A stretch of DNA of 64,000 nucleotides from an uncultured Vibrio sp. Lineage in GTDB: Bacteria; Pseudomonadota; Gammaproteobacteria; Enterobacterales; Vibrionaceae. Position 1 is the stretch's first letter. Each line of letters begins with the position of its first letter. Under the pieces are notes generated by a model. It saw only the letters and a list, made by a program, of their open reading frames with translations, searched no databases and had not been told where the DNA came from. The DNA lies in assembly GCA_947504195.1 (NCBI GenBank), contig CANNGN010000003.1, positions 372,001 to 436,000 of the forward strand, read 5' to 3'. The position numbers and the translations under genes are program-made. This document shows positions 9,540 through 17,955 of this stretch, in pieces.

Positions 9540-10112
9540 ATGAAAAATTTACTTCTAAGTACCGCGTTAAGTTCAATTTTAGCAGTGCCTATGTTTGCTA
9601 ACGCTGCTGATTACATCATTGATACCGCAGGTGCACATGCTTCAATTAACTTTAAAGTAAGCCATTTAGGTTTCAGTGTAATTCAAGGTCGTTTTAATAC
9701 ATTTGATGGCGAATTTAGCTACGATGAAAACAACGTAGAAGCATCAAAGGTAATGGTGAATATCGATACAACAAGCCTTGATTCAAACCATGCTGAACGC
9801 GATAAGCATCTGAAAAGTGACGACTATATCGATGCTGGTAAATTCTCAACGGCAACATTTGTCAGTACAAAAGTCTCCAAAAAAGACGATAGCAATCTTG
9901 CAATCATGGGTGATTTAACCCTTCACGGAATGACCAAGCCCGTGACTATTGACGCAAAATTAATCGGTGCAGGCGATGATCCTTGGGGCAACCGTCGCGC
10001 TGGATTTGAAGGTACAACTCGTATAGAGCTTGCTGATTTTGGCATAAAAGCGTCCGGTGCCTCAAGCTATGTCGACTTGGATCTTTACGTTGAAGGTATC
10101 CAAAAGAAATAA
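9540..10112 (+). CDS. YceI-family periplasmic lipid-binding protein
   Basis: 190 residues with a cleavable signal peptide ending near FANA|ADY. The YceI lipocalin-like fold is clear from AGAHASINFKVSHLGFSVIQ at about residues 30-49, VNIDTTSLDSNHAERDKHLK, GDLTLHGMTKPV and the DPWGNRRAGFEG signature. Members bind polyisoprenoid or quinone-like ligands in the periplasm. AGAGGA precedes the ATG. It forms an operon with cytochrome b561 just upstream. Length and motifs are normal for the family. Confidence 0.93.
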   Translation: MKNLLLSTALSSILAVPMFANAADYIIDTAGAHASINFKVSHLGFSVIQGRFNTFDGEFSYDENNVEASKVMVNIDTTSLDSNHAERDKHLKSDDYIDAGKFSTATFVSTKVSKKDDSNLAIMGDLTLHGMTKPVTIDAKLIGAGDDPWGNRRAGFEGTTRIELADFGIKASGASSYVDLDLYVEGIQKK

Positions 10113-10143
10113 TTGGTTGAAACGAGCATTTAGCTTCTTTTGT

Positions 10144-10195
10144 AGCGATACTTGTCGGTCATAAGATCAATGATTGTGAGACCACTAGTATCGCT
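10144..10195. other. Long bipartite inverted repeat after yceI-like gene
   Basis: AGCGATACT (10144-10152) pairs with AGTATCGCT (10187-10195). Inside it, GGTC (10157-10160) pairs with GACC (10180-10183), separated from the outer stem by 3-4 base bulges, with a 19-base apical loop. It lies 31 bases after the YceI stop codon and has no T-run, so it may be a 3' end stabiliser, a processed RNA or a protein site rather than an intrinsic terminator. Confidence 0.45.
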
Positions 10196-10408
10196 TACTC
10201 TATACAAATTCATACTACCTCAATCTCATTAGATTTTTTCGATGCTTTACCCTCCCATTCAACCACAATAGATTTAGACTTCACCTTGTGTGTGATACCA
10301 ACCAAATATCAGGTTGACAAATGCATACTCCATGAGTTGAATAACGTATGTACTCTTACTCTGGTGAACCAAAAAACGAGAGAATTCCCGAGAAATAGGA
10401 ACCGAGCT

Positions 10409-10786
10409 ATGGATATAACAGAGTTTAATAGTTTCTGTCAGATGTTTGTTGCAACCAGCCATGTCGTACAATGGAACAACGCTGAAGTTTGGAAAGTCGG
10501 AGGAAAGGTTTTTGCCATTGGTTTTACATCAAAAATTGGCGAGCCCGCTTATACATTTAAAGTATCAAACCTAAACTACGACTTTCTCAGTGATGAAGAT
10601 GGATATCAGCCAGCTCCTTACTTTGCTAGTAGAGGGATGAAATGGATTCAACAAACAGAAACATCAGGCCCACTAGACGATGATTTAAAATACTACCTTT
10701 CAGAATCTTATAGAATTGTAGCCAGTGGTTTGAGTAAAAAGAAACGATCTGAATTGGGTATCGATATTACGCCTAATAAGAGTTAG
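10409..10786 (+). CDS. MmcQ/YjbR-family protein
   Basis: 125 residues when started at the ATG at 10409, which has AGGA eight bases upstream; the frame is open from 10286 but those 41 residues are not part of the fold. The sequence shows the YjbR fold: FCQMFVATSHVVQWNNAEVWKV, GKVFAIGF, FKVSNLNYDFL, YFASRGMKWIQ, then a helix DDLKYYLSESYRIVASGLSKK ending the domain. YjbR has a CyaY-like fold and its function is unsettled; some members are annotated as DNA-binding. It lies 17 bases before the methyltransferase gene and is probably co-transcribed with it. Confidence 0.82.
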   Translation: MDITEFNSFCQMFVATSHVVQWNNAEVWKVGGKVFAIGFTSKIGEPAYTFKVSNLNYDFLSDEDGYQPAPYFASRGMKWIQQTETSGPLDDDLKYYLSESYRIVASGLSKKKRSELGIDITPNKS

Positions 10787-10803
10787 CAGAACTAAGAGAA
10801 AAT

Positions 10804-11403
10804 ATGGCTGATAACAGTAAAGCAATATGGCGTGAGTACTATCAGAAGTCGCTAACCCGACCCCATTCAAAACGCACTGAGTTTATTATTCAACATAATG
10901 AATCGAACAGCAATATAGCAATTGATTGTGGGTGTGGAACGGGCGCAGATATCGATTTTCTTGTTCAGAAAAATTATAACGTCTATGGGTTTGATATTAA
11001 CCCTGACTCCATTGAATTATGTAAGGCTCGATTTGCAACTGAACCGCTAGCAAACATCAGTCTTTCATCATTTGAACATTACGAATATCCCAAGGCAGGC
11101 GTTATCATTGCAAATTCCAGTCTCTTCTTTTCTCAGGCTTCGAGTTTCCATGAAACATGGGGCCGTATTGAGTCTAGCCTACTCATTGGTGGTGTTTTTG
11201 CCGGAGATTTCCTTGGAGTGAAAGACAGTTGGGCCTTCAATTATCACGGCCCGACTAATTCGTTAACTAAGGATCAAGTAGAAGAACTTTTCACTAACTT
11301 CGATATCATTCGATTCAATGAACGCGATGAAGATGCCACTACGTCATTGGGAAAAATGAAGCATTGGCATACTTTCTCTATCATCGCAATCAAACGACGA
11401 TGA
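10804..11403 (+). CDS. Class I SAM-dependent methyltransferase
   Basis: 199 residues. Motif I AIDCGCGTGADIDFL (about residues 39-53) binds S-adenosylmethionine, and the next acidic residue lies in VYGFDINPDSIELC (motif post-I). It resembles the TehB/Methyltransf_11 group by length and motif order. A GGVFAGDFLGVKDSW segment corresponds to the strand-turn region after motif III. The substrate cannot be deduced. It shares a transcript with the YjbR-like gene and ends 10 bases from the convergent EamA gene. Confidence 0.85.
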   Translation: MADNSKAIWREYYQKSLTRPHSKRTEFIIQHNESNSNIAIDCGCGTGADIDFLVQKNYNVYGFDINPDSIELCKARFATEPLANISLSSFEHYEYPKAGVIIANSSLFFSQASSFHETWGRIESSLLIGGVFAGDFLGVKDSWAFNYHGPTNSLTKDQVEELFTNFDIIRFNERDEDATTSLGKMKHWHTFSIIAIKRR

Positions 11404-11413
11404 TTACATAGAA

Positions 11414-12328
11414 TCAATCTGATTTTCTTAACGACGTTACCATCACACTAATGAAAATCAACATACCACCCAATCCTTGCAACATCGTAAGAGTTTCATT
11501 CAGCCACACAACTGCAAACAACGCTCCGAATAACGGTTCACTTCCCATCAATAAAGAAACTCGTGTTGGCGATACACGACGCACTGCGTAGTTTTGGGCG
11601 TAAAATGCAAATAGTGTACAGAATATCACTAGGTACCCCATGATTAACCAGAATTCAAATTCGGAAGGTAGTTCTAGCCCAATTGGCGACAACGTAACGC
11701 CAATAGCAGCCATTATCGATACCACGCCCGATTGAATTGCCGTAAGAGTCGTCGTGGTTATCTTTTTATTATGTGTAAAACGCTTAGTCGTCGTAACCAT
11801 GAGTGCTCGTAGTATCGCTGCAACCAGAATTAACCCATCACCCAAATTAAAGCTCAAATTATCTACCCACGGCGATGAGGTCGTCAGGCATAGAACACCA
11901 ACGACACTAAGAAACGTCATAGCCAGCAAAGACCTACTCACGGGTTTTCGATTAATCAATGGCTCTAACAACGCCGTTAAGATAACCGATAGGCTGATGA
12001 TAAATGCCGCCTTAGCAGCAGAAGTATGGAGCACACCATAAACTTCAAAAACAAAAATCGCCGACAAAATAACTCCGCCTGGTAACGCCGAACGCCAGTC
12101 ATTATTGAGGCCTGCGTAAGTATCTTTCATCGTTTTGGGCAATAAGCTCAAAAACGTTAGACAAAATCGTATCGCAATAAATATGAATACGTTGGTAAAG
12201 CTTAACGCTTCTTTCGTCATTCCATAGCTAGTGCCCCAAAACAACGCCACCATTAACAACATAAGTTCCATAATAGGGATACGATGTCCAAATAATCGTA
12301 TCGGAGTCACCACGGCTTGTGTATTCAT
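11414..12328 (-). CDS. EamA/DMT-family exporter
   Basis: 304 residues from the ATG at 12328, chosen because GGAA lies about eight bases upstream; the open frame goes back to a TTG at 12346. Ten hydrophobic segments in two repeats of five are visible, with FWGTSYGMTKEAL in the first and the conserved EPLFGALFAVVWLNETLTMLQ segment near the C-terminus. This is the drug/metabolite transporter superfamily, mostly exporters of amino acids, metabolites or toxic compounds. A LysR gene is divergent across 85 bases and is its likely regulator. The substrate is unknown. Confidence 0.88.
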   Translation of the reverse strand: MNTQAVVTPIRLFGHRIPIMELMLLMVALFWGTSYGMTKEALSFTNVFIFIAIRFCLTFLSLLPKTMKDTYAGLNNDWRSALPGGVILSAIFVFEVYGVLHTSAAKAAFIISLSVILTALLEPLINRKPVSRSLLAMTFLSVVGVLCLTTSSPWVDNLSFNLGDGLILVAAILRALMVTTTKRFTHNKKITTTTLTAIQSGVVSIMAAIGVTLSPIGLELPSEFEFWLIMGYLVIFCTLFAFYAQNYAVRRVSPTRVSLLMGSEPLFGALFAVVWLNETLTMLQGLGGMLIFISVMVTSLRKSD

Positions 12329-12413
12329 CTTCATTTTCCAGAACAAGTAACATTTGATTTTCTAAGTATCAATTAGTAACCTGAAAAGATAAATACATCT
12401 TGATACATAGGAC

Positions 12414-13340
12414 TTGTGCATTTTGGATACAAATAAACTTCTACCTCTGCTATCTGAAATGGGTGTATTTGTTAAGGTTGTTGAGTTAGGTAGTTTTTCT
12501 AAAGCCGCCATTCACCTCGGCACCGCGCCCTCTTCCATCAGCCGCACCATCACCAAACTTGAGCAAGCTCTAGAAGAAAAACTACTCGAACGAACGACGA
12601 GACAAATGCATCTAACGCCGAAAGGGGAAATTATATTTGCCCACTGTCGAGATATGCTCAATACCGCCCAAACTGCCGTTTCAGCCGCTTACGCAGACAA
12701 AACTGACATTTCGGGAATACTTCGTGTTGCCGCTCCAAAAGCATTCTCGAGACAAGTTCTGATGCCGTTGATCTTTCAGTTCCGCAAAACCCACCCAAAT
12801 GTTTCAATACATCTGAAAGTTGCTGATCACGTGATCGACCCAATTGGAAATGAAGTCGATGTATTGATTCACATTACCCGAGATCCAATCCTAGGGTTGG
12901 TTGCTAAACGACTCGGACATTGCAAAATGAAGATATGTGCGAGCCAAGCTTACATTGAACAAAAAGGGATTCCACATCATCCATCGGATCTTGCACAACA
13001 TAACTGCATTTGCCTAGGTGAAACCCCTAAGGACAGTGTGTGGACATTTAACCGAGAATCCGACGTAGTAAAGGTCAATGTCAAAGGCAGCTTTAGTGTC
13101 AATCACAGCGAAATTAGACGTGAGGCCATTCTTCAAGATATCGGTATTTCACTCTTTCCGGATTTTGCGATTCAAGAGCAGATATCATCAGGGCAAGTTG
13201 TTGAACTTTTGCCAGATTGGCGGATGGGAGGGAGCTACCAAGGAGAGATCGTCGCGCAATATGCTCAATCACGTTACGTACCAACCCAAATACTAGGGTT
13301 TGTAGATTACCTAAATAACCATTTTAACGAGATGAAGTAA
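12414..13340 (+). CDS. LysR-family regulator divergent from exporter
   Basis: 308 residues from a TTG start; a second TTG at 12423 sits better behind the AGGA at 12409-12412. The N-terminal winged helix is typical: FVKVVELGSFSKAAIHLGTAPSSISRTITKLEQALEEKLLERTTR. The rest is the LysR effector domain of the type that senses small ligands (LRVAAPKAFSRQVLMPLIFQF and so on). It faces the EamA exporter across a short shared promoter region, so it probably controls that gene and itself. It ends 3 bases from the convergent NifW-like gene. Confidence 0.9.
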   Translation: MCILDTNKLLPLLSEMGVFVKVVELGSFSKAAIHLGTAPSSISRTITKLEQALEEKLLERTTRQMHLTPKGEIIFAHCRDMLNTAQTAVSAAYADKTDISGILRVAAPKAFSRQVLMPLIFQFRKTHPNVSIHLKVADHVIDPIGNEVDVLIHITRDPILGLVAKRLGHCKMKICASQAYIEQKGIPHHPSDLAQHNCICLGETPKDSVWTFNRESDVVKVNVKGSFSVNHSEIRREAILQDIGISLFPDFAIQEQISSGQVVELLPDWRMGGSYQGEIVAQYAQSRYVPTQILGFVDYLNNHFNEMK

Positions 13341-13342
13341 AG

Positions 13343-13642
13343 TTAACGTCGTTGACAAGATAAACATCCTCGACACGCTGATCGAGAGTGTTTGTCCAAT
13401 CGTCCACGTTGTATTTTACAATAAGCATTTTTTAGCGCCCTCCTCGCTGAAAACCAATCCTCTGGCTTTTCCAACAGTAGATTACCATTAAACCGCTTCG
13501 CCAATAGCACGCCATATTCGTCGATGAACTTACTATCAAAATCAATTTCAAAATAGTCTAGCGCTTGTTCGATGGACGTAAACGCTTTTATCACTTGTAG
13601 AATATCTGAAGGGACATTGAGTTCGGGGGACGATTTTTCCAT
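13343..13642 (-). CDS. NifW-like small protein
   Basis: 99 residues from the ATG at 13642, which follows AAGAGAAGAG; the longer open frame to 13876 is not convincing. Residues 22-60 (SIEQALDYFEIDFDSKF, then LLAKRFNGNLLL) resemble the N-terminal half of NifW, the nitrogenase-protective protein whose family members carry a FFGVxYDxxV ... LxRFxxYL pattern. The C-terminal half diverges and ends CRGCLSCQRR, a cysteine cluster that could bind a metal. No nif genes are nearby, so a role outside nitrogen fixation is more likely. The family call rests on pattern memory. Confidence 0.55.
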   Translation of the reverse strand: MEKSSPELNVPSDILQVIKAFTSIEQALDYFEIDFDSKFIDEYGVLLAKRFNGNLLLEKPEDWFSARRALKNAYCKIQRGRLDKHSRSACRGCLSCQRR

Positions 13643-13938
13643 TGGTCTCTTCTCTTCCTTGAATGCATCGCCAGTGTAAAACGAGAACAGAAACGATGAA
13701 CTGAACCAAATCAAACTTTGAACTGTCTCACGTATCAAGAATGAAAGGCTCCTGACGGTGGGCTTGAAGTAGGGATTAATGCTCTTAGGTGATTGTTTTT
13801 TCCTAATCTGCCCCAAAATTATTGGAGTAAGTGTTTTGATTGTCGTAAAACCTGATTCATCGCATAGTGGGAACAACCCAAGCCATGTAGGTTAACGAAT
13901 GTATTTTTGGATTGTTAAGTAAAAGGCTGGAAAGATAG

Positions 13939-14433
13939 ATGTCTGAAGTAGCAACAAATGTAACCAATAGCGAGTCCGTAATGCAGACAGTGCTAGACAC
14001 ACTCAATTCTGGCTGGGGATATACTATCGGCGGCATTATCATTGTCGTCGCCGCAGGGTATTGGATCTACAAAAAACTCAATACACCTCGTTTCATGGTG
14101 CAACAAATACGCCGTCGTAATCTCAAGGAAATGAAAAAACAAGGGGCGGATGCAGAAGGTTCAGAAGCCATGGCTGATTTGGATAGATTGCTCGATTCTG
14201 TAGAGACCTATGCGACCAATCAGGGAATGACTGGCGCAGCAATGTCTCAGTTGCTCGCTCCATTACAAAAAGTCAATGACAATAAATCCGGTGCCAGCTT
14301 TTATCATTCTATGGCGCACATTGCGAAAACTATCGGCGACGTTAACCTTGCCAAAAACCTGTCGAAGAAGTCAAAACAGGTTAAGTCTAGTTCAGCGTTA
14401 ATGGCCGGCTTGTTAAAGCGTGCTGGAGTTTAA
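13939..14433 (+). CDS. Single-pass membrane protein, function unknown
   Basis: 164 residues with GGAAAGA before the ATG. One membrane segment at about residues 27-44 (YTIGGIIIVVAAGYWIYKKL) is followed by a basic stretch (QIRRRNLKEMKKQ), so the C-terminal two thirds should be cytoplasmic. That part is helical, with LDRLLDSVETYATNQGM and a Ser/Lys-rich tail. I do not recognise the family. It is transcribed toward a bidirectional terminator shared with the next, convergent gene. Confidence 0.65.
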   Translation: MSEVATNVTNSESVMQTVLDTLNSGWGYTIGGIIIVVAAGYWIYKKLNTPRFMVQQIRRRNLKEMKKQGADAEGSEAMADLDRLLDSVETYATNQGMTGAAMSQLLAPLQKVNDNKSGASFYHSMAHIAKTIGDVNLAKNLSKKSKQVKSSSALMAGLLKRAGV

Positions 14434-14460
14434 AATTTAGTACCGTTCATACTTTATAAA

Positions 14461-14491
14461 AAATAGGTTCAGCATTGTGCTGAACCTATTT
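14461..14491. terminator. Bidirectional terminator
   Basis: A perfect 14-bp inverted repeat, AAATAGGTTCAGCA (14461-14474) with TGCTGAACCTATTT (14478-14491). It sits between two convergent genes. Read on the minus strand it runs into TTTTTTATAAA, a good U-tract; on the plus strand the tail is only ATATTG. Confidence 0.85.
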
Positions 14492-14530
14492 ATATTGTGA
14501 ATAGTATTTTTGCGCATCACTCAGTGTCTG

Positions 14531-14806
14531 CTAAAGTCGGCGGTTTCTCACTAACGCCCTTCTCACATTTTTACACAACTTGCCAAAACGATATAAGTCA
14601 TCAAAACCAGGAGAAACACCATTGTCAATTTGATGCTGCCAATAGGTCAAGTCCGTGTCGACAAGTTCCATGAGTTTCTTGGGACAGCCAATACACGAAT
14701 TATCAACGCCACACTTGAATGTGTCCTCTTGATACAAAGGAAATTCTCGTTTGACCGCATCAATGATTTGCTGCATCGCCGTTATTCGATCAGGTTTTTT
14801 CGTCAT
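14531..14806 (-). CDS. Small cysteine-containing protein in HxlR operon
   Basis: 91 residues. A central FKCGVDNSCIGCPKKLMELVD segment carries three cysteines (about residues 32, 38 and 41), a candidate metal or redox site. The rest is helical and charged, ending VRRALVRNRRL. No signal peptide. I do not recognise the family by name. The start lies 11 bases after the HxlR stop codon, so the two are one operon, and the terminator at 14461 closes it. A redox-sensing role beside an HxlR regulator and a nitroreductase is inference. Confidence 0.65.
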   Translation of the reverse strand: MTKKPDRITAMQQIIDAVKREFPLYQEDTFKCGVDNSCIGCPKKLMELVDTDLTYWQHQIDNGVSPGFDDLYRFGKLCKNVRRALVRNRRL

Positions 14807-14817
14807 TATGTCTGCCG

Positions 14818-15198
14818 CTAAATTCCGTTGTGTTCAGTCCACTCTTTCAACTCTTTAAGAAAGCCCAATGCCGTTCGTCCAAAGTCCGTAATTTCATAAC
14901 TTACCGCAACAGGTCGAGTATTGAGCACATTTCGCTTAACCAATTTACGCTCTTCCAACTCTTTCAAGCGTTGATCTATCATCTTTTTGCTTGCACCACT
15001 GATCATACGACAAAGCTCATTAAATCGAACAGGCTCGTCTCTTAAATGCCACAGTATCGTCCCTGTCCATTTCCCACCTAATACATTCATTCCTCTTTCA
15101 ATAGCACAAGGAGAGGTACAGCGAGTATCCCGTGATACGATCTTCTCTGCCTTTTTCGGACTCGTTTTGATTGTATTCATCTTATCGCCCATTTTCAC
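14818..15198 (-). CDS. HxlR-family transcriptional regulator
   Basis: 126 residues from the GTG at 15198; ATG codons at positions 3 and 7 of this frame are possible starts. The HxlR winged helix is clear: CAIERGMNVLGGKWTGTILW at about residues 31-50, then RFNELCRMISGASKKMIDQRLKEL and the wing NTRPVAVSYEITDFGRTALG. Cysteines at CTSPC (27 and 31) and LCRM could respond to electrophiles or oxidants, as in the QorR/HypR branch. The nitroreductase gene is divergent and is the most likely target, a common arrangement. Confidence 0.9.
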   Translation of the reverse strand: MKMGDKMNTIKTSPKKAEKIVSRDTRCTSPCAIERGMNVLGGKWTGTILWHLRDEPVRFNELCRMISGASKKMIDQRLKELEERKLVKRNVLNTRPVAVSYEITDFGRTALGFLKELKEWTEHNGI

Positions 15199-15392
15199 AA
15201 CACTAGGTTACTAAAAGTATACTAGTTGACTTAAGTTACCTTCAAGTGCAACATTATCACAATCACATTGATATGACAGTGTTTATGGTTACTTTTTCAG
15301 GTTGTCGCCCAACAGAAATAACGGCCAATGTCAGCCCATACTAACGCCCAATATAGTTAGAAACACTTTTAACAGCCACTTGGATTAAAACA

Positions 15393-16046
15393 ATGAATAC
15401 GATTCTAAACGACCTTCAAAACCGCTATACCGCTAAAAGCTATGACCCAAGCAAAAAAGTATCTTCAGATGACCTAAATATTTTTCTCGAAGCGTTGCGT
15501 CTCTCAGCATCATCTATAAATTCACAGCCATGGAAGTTTATCGTTATTGAATCTGACTCAGCCAAACAACGTATGTTTGATTCATTTGCCCACAAATTTC
15601 AGTTTAATCAGCCACACATTAAAACCTGTTCTCATATCATTTTATTTGCTCATAAGACCGAGTATTCTCGTGCCGATTACGAGGCGGTTATCGATCAACA
15701 AATTGCTGATGGACGAATGCCTGCAGAACAAAAAGAAGCGGCATTTTCAGCCTATGCGTTTGTTGAACTCAATAAAGATGAGCAAGGGCAGCATGCTGAC
15801 TGGACTAAGTCACAAACTTATATTGCTCTGGGAAATGCTCTTCATACCTTGGCTCGTCTAGGTATTGATTCAACAACAATGGAAGGTATCGATTCTGATA
15901 TGCTGAAAACGCTGTTTTCAGAAGAATTAGATGGGTATGAATGTCATGTAGCGTTAGCGATTGGCTATCACAACAAAGAAGAAGATTACAATTTGGGATT
16001 GCCAAAATCCCGCCTTAACTTTAATGAAGTTATTGATATTATTTAA
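15393..16046 (+). CDS. NfsB-type NAD(P)H nitroreductase
   Basis: 217 residues, typical length for the oxygen-insensitive nitroreductases. FMN-binding motifs are present: YTAKSYDPSKKVSSDDL near the N-terminus with the Arg/Lys contact, ALRLSASSINSQPWKFIVI at about residues 34-52, and QTYIALGNALHTLARLGIDS followed by MEGID. The enzyme reduces quinones or nitro-compounds in the cytoplasm. It is divergent from an HxlR regulator across 194 bases. A hairpin at 16097 ends the transcript. Confidence 0.92.
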   Translation: MNTILNDLQNRYTAKSYDPSKKVSSDDLNIFLEALRLSASSINSQPWKFIVIESDSAKQRMFDSFAHKFQFNQPHIKTCSHIILFAHKTEYSRADYEAVIDQQIADGRMPAEQKEAAFSAYAFVELNKDEQGQHADWTKSQTYIALGNALHTLARLGIDSTTMEGIDSDMLKTLFSEELDGYECHVALAIGYHNKEEDYNLGLPKSRLNFNEVIDII

Positions 16047-16096
16047 TTTAAGCGTAGTACTACTGGTTTTATCTTTGTTTACATTAATTAAAATAA

Positions 16097-16122
16097 AAAT
16101 GGTGCTCAATTGAGCACCATTT
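16097..16122. terminator. Bidirectional terminator-like palindrome
   Basis: A perfect 26-base palindrome, AAATGGTGCTCAA (16097-16109) with TTGAGCACCATTT (16110-16122), between the convergent nitroreductase and mscL genes. A/T runs flank both sides. In RNA the central bases would form the loop. Confidence 0.75.
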
Positions 16123-16153
16123 ATCAATTCTAAACTATTATCTCATCGAATGA

Positions 16154-16558
16154 TTAAGATTTAGTTTTCAATAAATCACGAATTTCAGTTAAAAGCACTT
16201 CTTCTGATGAAGGAGCAGGTGGTGCTTTTGGTGCTTCTTCTTCTTTTTTCTTCATTGAATTGATGCCTTTAATCATCATGAAGATAGCAAAAGCAACGAT
16301 AGTGAAATCTAACATCGTCTGAATAAATGCACCGTAACTGATTACAACGGCTTCAGCATCTCCAGTCGCTTCTTTAAGTACGATCGCTAAATCAGAAAAA
16401 TCGACACCGCCTAACATTAAACCAATTGGTGGCATGATTACGCCTGATACTAATGCCGTGACAATTTTACCGAACGCTGCGCCGATAATGATACCAACGG
16501 CCATATCGACAACATTTCCTTTTACAGCAAATTCCTTAAATTCTTTCATCATACCCAT
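16154..16558 (-). CDS. mscL: Large-conductance mechanosensitive channel MscL
   Basis: 134 residues from the ATG at 16558, chosen because GTGAGAG lies about eight bases upstream and the product then starts [18 protein letters not shown] as in the family; a GTG at 16573 would add five residues. Two membrane segments (about 16-44 and 73-100) flank the periplasmic loop, and the first carries the [14 protein letters not shown] pore helix. A charged C-terminal helix ([15 protein letters not shown]) follows a Pro/Ala linker. The channel opens under membrane tension to release solutes during hypo-osmotic shock. Confidence 0.97.
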   Translation of the reverse strand: MGMMKEFKEFAVKGNVVDMAVGIIIGAAFGKIVTALVSGVIMPPIGLMLGGVDFSDLAIVLKEATGDAEAVVISYGAFIQTMLDFTIVAFAIFMMIKGINSMKKKEEEAPKAPPAPSSEEVLLTEIRDLLKTKS

Positions 16559-16961
16559 AATATTCGCTCTCACTTTGTCTTATTAATTAAATTTAAAATT
16601 CTGCGCTTCAACTCTACTAATATCTGTTTGATCTAACGCAGCGTTGGACATTAGAACTTATCTCTTTTGCAAAAAAATCATTTACAAAAAAACAATGACC
16701 TAAATCAATTTTTACATGGATATTTCATTCTCTACCAGTAATTTCAGTGACTAAACCCATAAGATTCCATCACTTCTCGAAATTAAGAACATGAATAAGT
16801 GATTCGCGATAAATGATTGAGCATATGAAAATACACTAATAGCCTATTTTCTCTTGAGAATTGTAATTTCTTCAAATTTTTCCTACGCTTAAATCAGTTT
16901 CTTATGTAACTCAAAACCAAACCGGATAAAACACCCTACCTATATAGTGAGAATTGACCAT
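16559..16961. other. Intergenic region between divergent mscL and GGDEF gene
   Basis: About 400 AT-rich bases holding the divergent promoters of mscL and the GGDEF gene. I see no gene, strong hairpin or clear operator. Confidence 0.4.
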
Positions 16962-17882
16962 ATGAATAACATTTCTGATTTGACGTTGTACAGAGAGGTT
17001 ATGGACATCCTACCAACACCGGTTCTGATTAAGAATAATGAACTACGATACGTCTTTATAAATAAAGCATTTGAAGATCTGTTTCAGGTCGATAGAAAAA
17101 ATATCATTGGTGAACTCGACAAAGATGTGTTCGCACAACGCCAAGTCACTCAATGCAGTTCTGGTGACCTTAGGGTACTTGCTACTGGTGAAGTAGACGA
17201 ATCCTATGAAACAGTATTTGATAAAAACTCAGAACAACGAGAAGTCATTACTCGGAAAAATAGGTTAATTGCTGAGAGTGGTGAACCCTATTTGGTTGGT
17301 ACTATTCATGATATTACCGACGTTTCAGTTACGAATAGACAATTAATTGAAAGCGAAGCCAAATTAAAAGAACAATCTAATGCATTGGAACTAATGGCAA
17401 ACACTGACCCACTAACTGGAAGCCTAAACCGACGCTCATTAGATGAACGCCTTCCACGATTGTTTACCGAGCAAAACAATATTGGCGGCGTCATCGTTCT
17501 AGATATCGATCACTTTAAGGCAATCAATGATGCCTACGGACATCACGTTGGAGATATCGTACTAAAAGACTTAGTCGACGCGATATCCAGTATTGTACCC
17601 GAAGGCTATGATCTTATCCGAATGGGGGGAGAAGAGTTCTTAGTTGGATGTCCAGGAATTGATGCGAGTACATTAACGGAACTTGCAGAAAACTTGCGTC
17701 AATACATTGAGAGAGCAACCATTATTACTCCTAGTGTCAAACTCTCAATCACAGTGAGTATTGGTATATCACACACTCAAGCCGTAAATAAATGGGACTT
17801 GGACAAACTGATTCATCTGGCCGACCAAGCTCTATATCAAGCGAAGGAAAGTGGCCGAAATCAAGTCGTCAATTATCTCTAG
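16962..17882 (+). CDS. PAS-GGDEF diguanylate cyclase
   Basis: 306 residues from the ATG at 16962; a GTG at 16947 is the upstream alternative. A PAS domain (about residues 15-120, PTPVLIKNNELRYVFINKAF through LVGTIHDIT) is joined by a short coiled coil to a GGDEF domain (about 142-306) with DPLTGSLNRR, DIDHFKAINDAYGHHVGD and an intact active-site GGEEF at 222-226. It should make cyclic di-GMP from GTP in the cytoplasm. The usual RxxD inhibitory site five residues before GGEEF is absent (PEGYDLIRM), so product inhibition may be lost. No membrane segment, so it senses an internal cue. Confidence 0.93.
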   Translation: MNNISDLTLYREVMDILPTPVLIKNNELRYVFINKAFEDLFQVDRKNIIGELDKDVFAQRQVTQCSSGDLRVLATGEVDESYETVFDKNSEQREVITRKNRLIAESGEPYLVGTIHDITDVSVTNRQLIESEAKLKEQSNALELMANTDPLTGSLNRRSLDERLPRLFTEQNNIGGVIVLDIDHFKAINDAYGHHVGDIVLKDLVDAISSIVPEGYDLIRMGGEEFLVGCPGIDASTLTELAENLRQYIERATIITPSVKLSITVSIGISHTQAVNKWDLDKLIHLADQALYQAKESGRNQVVNYL

Positions 17883-17955
17883 GTTCCAACTCATGTGACG
17901 AACAAGGAAAACAGTGGTAACTTGTTCGTCTATTCATTCAGCGGAGCCTGCATTC

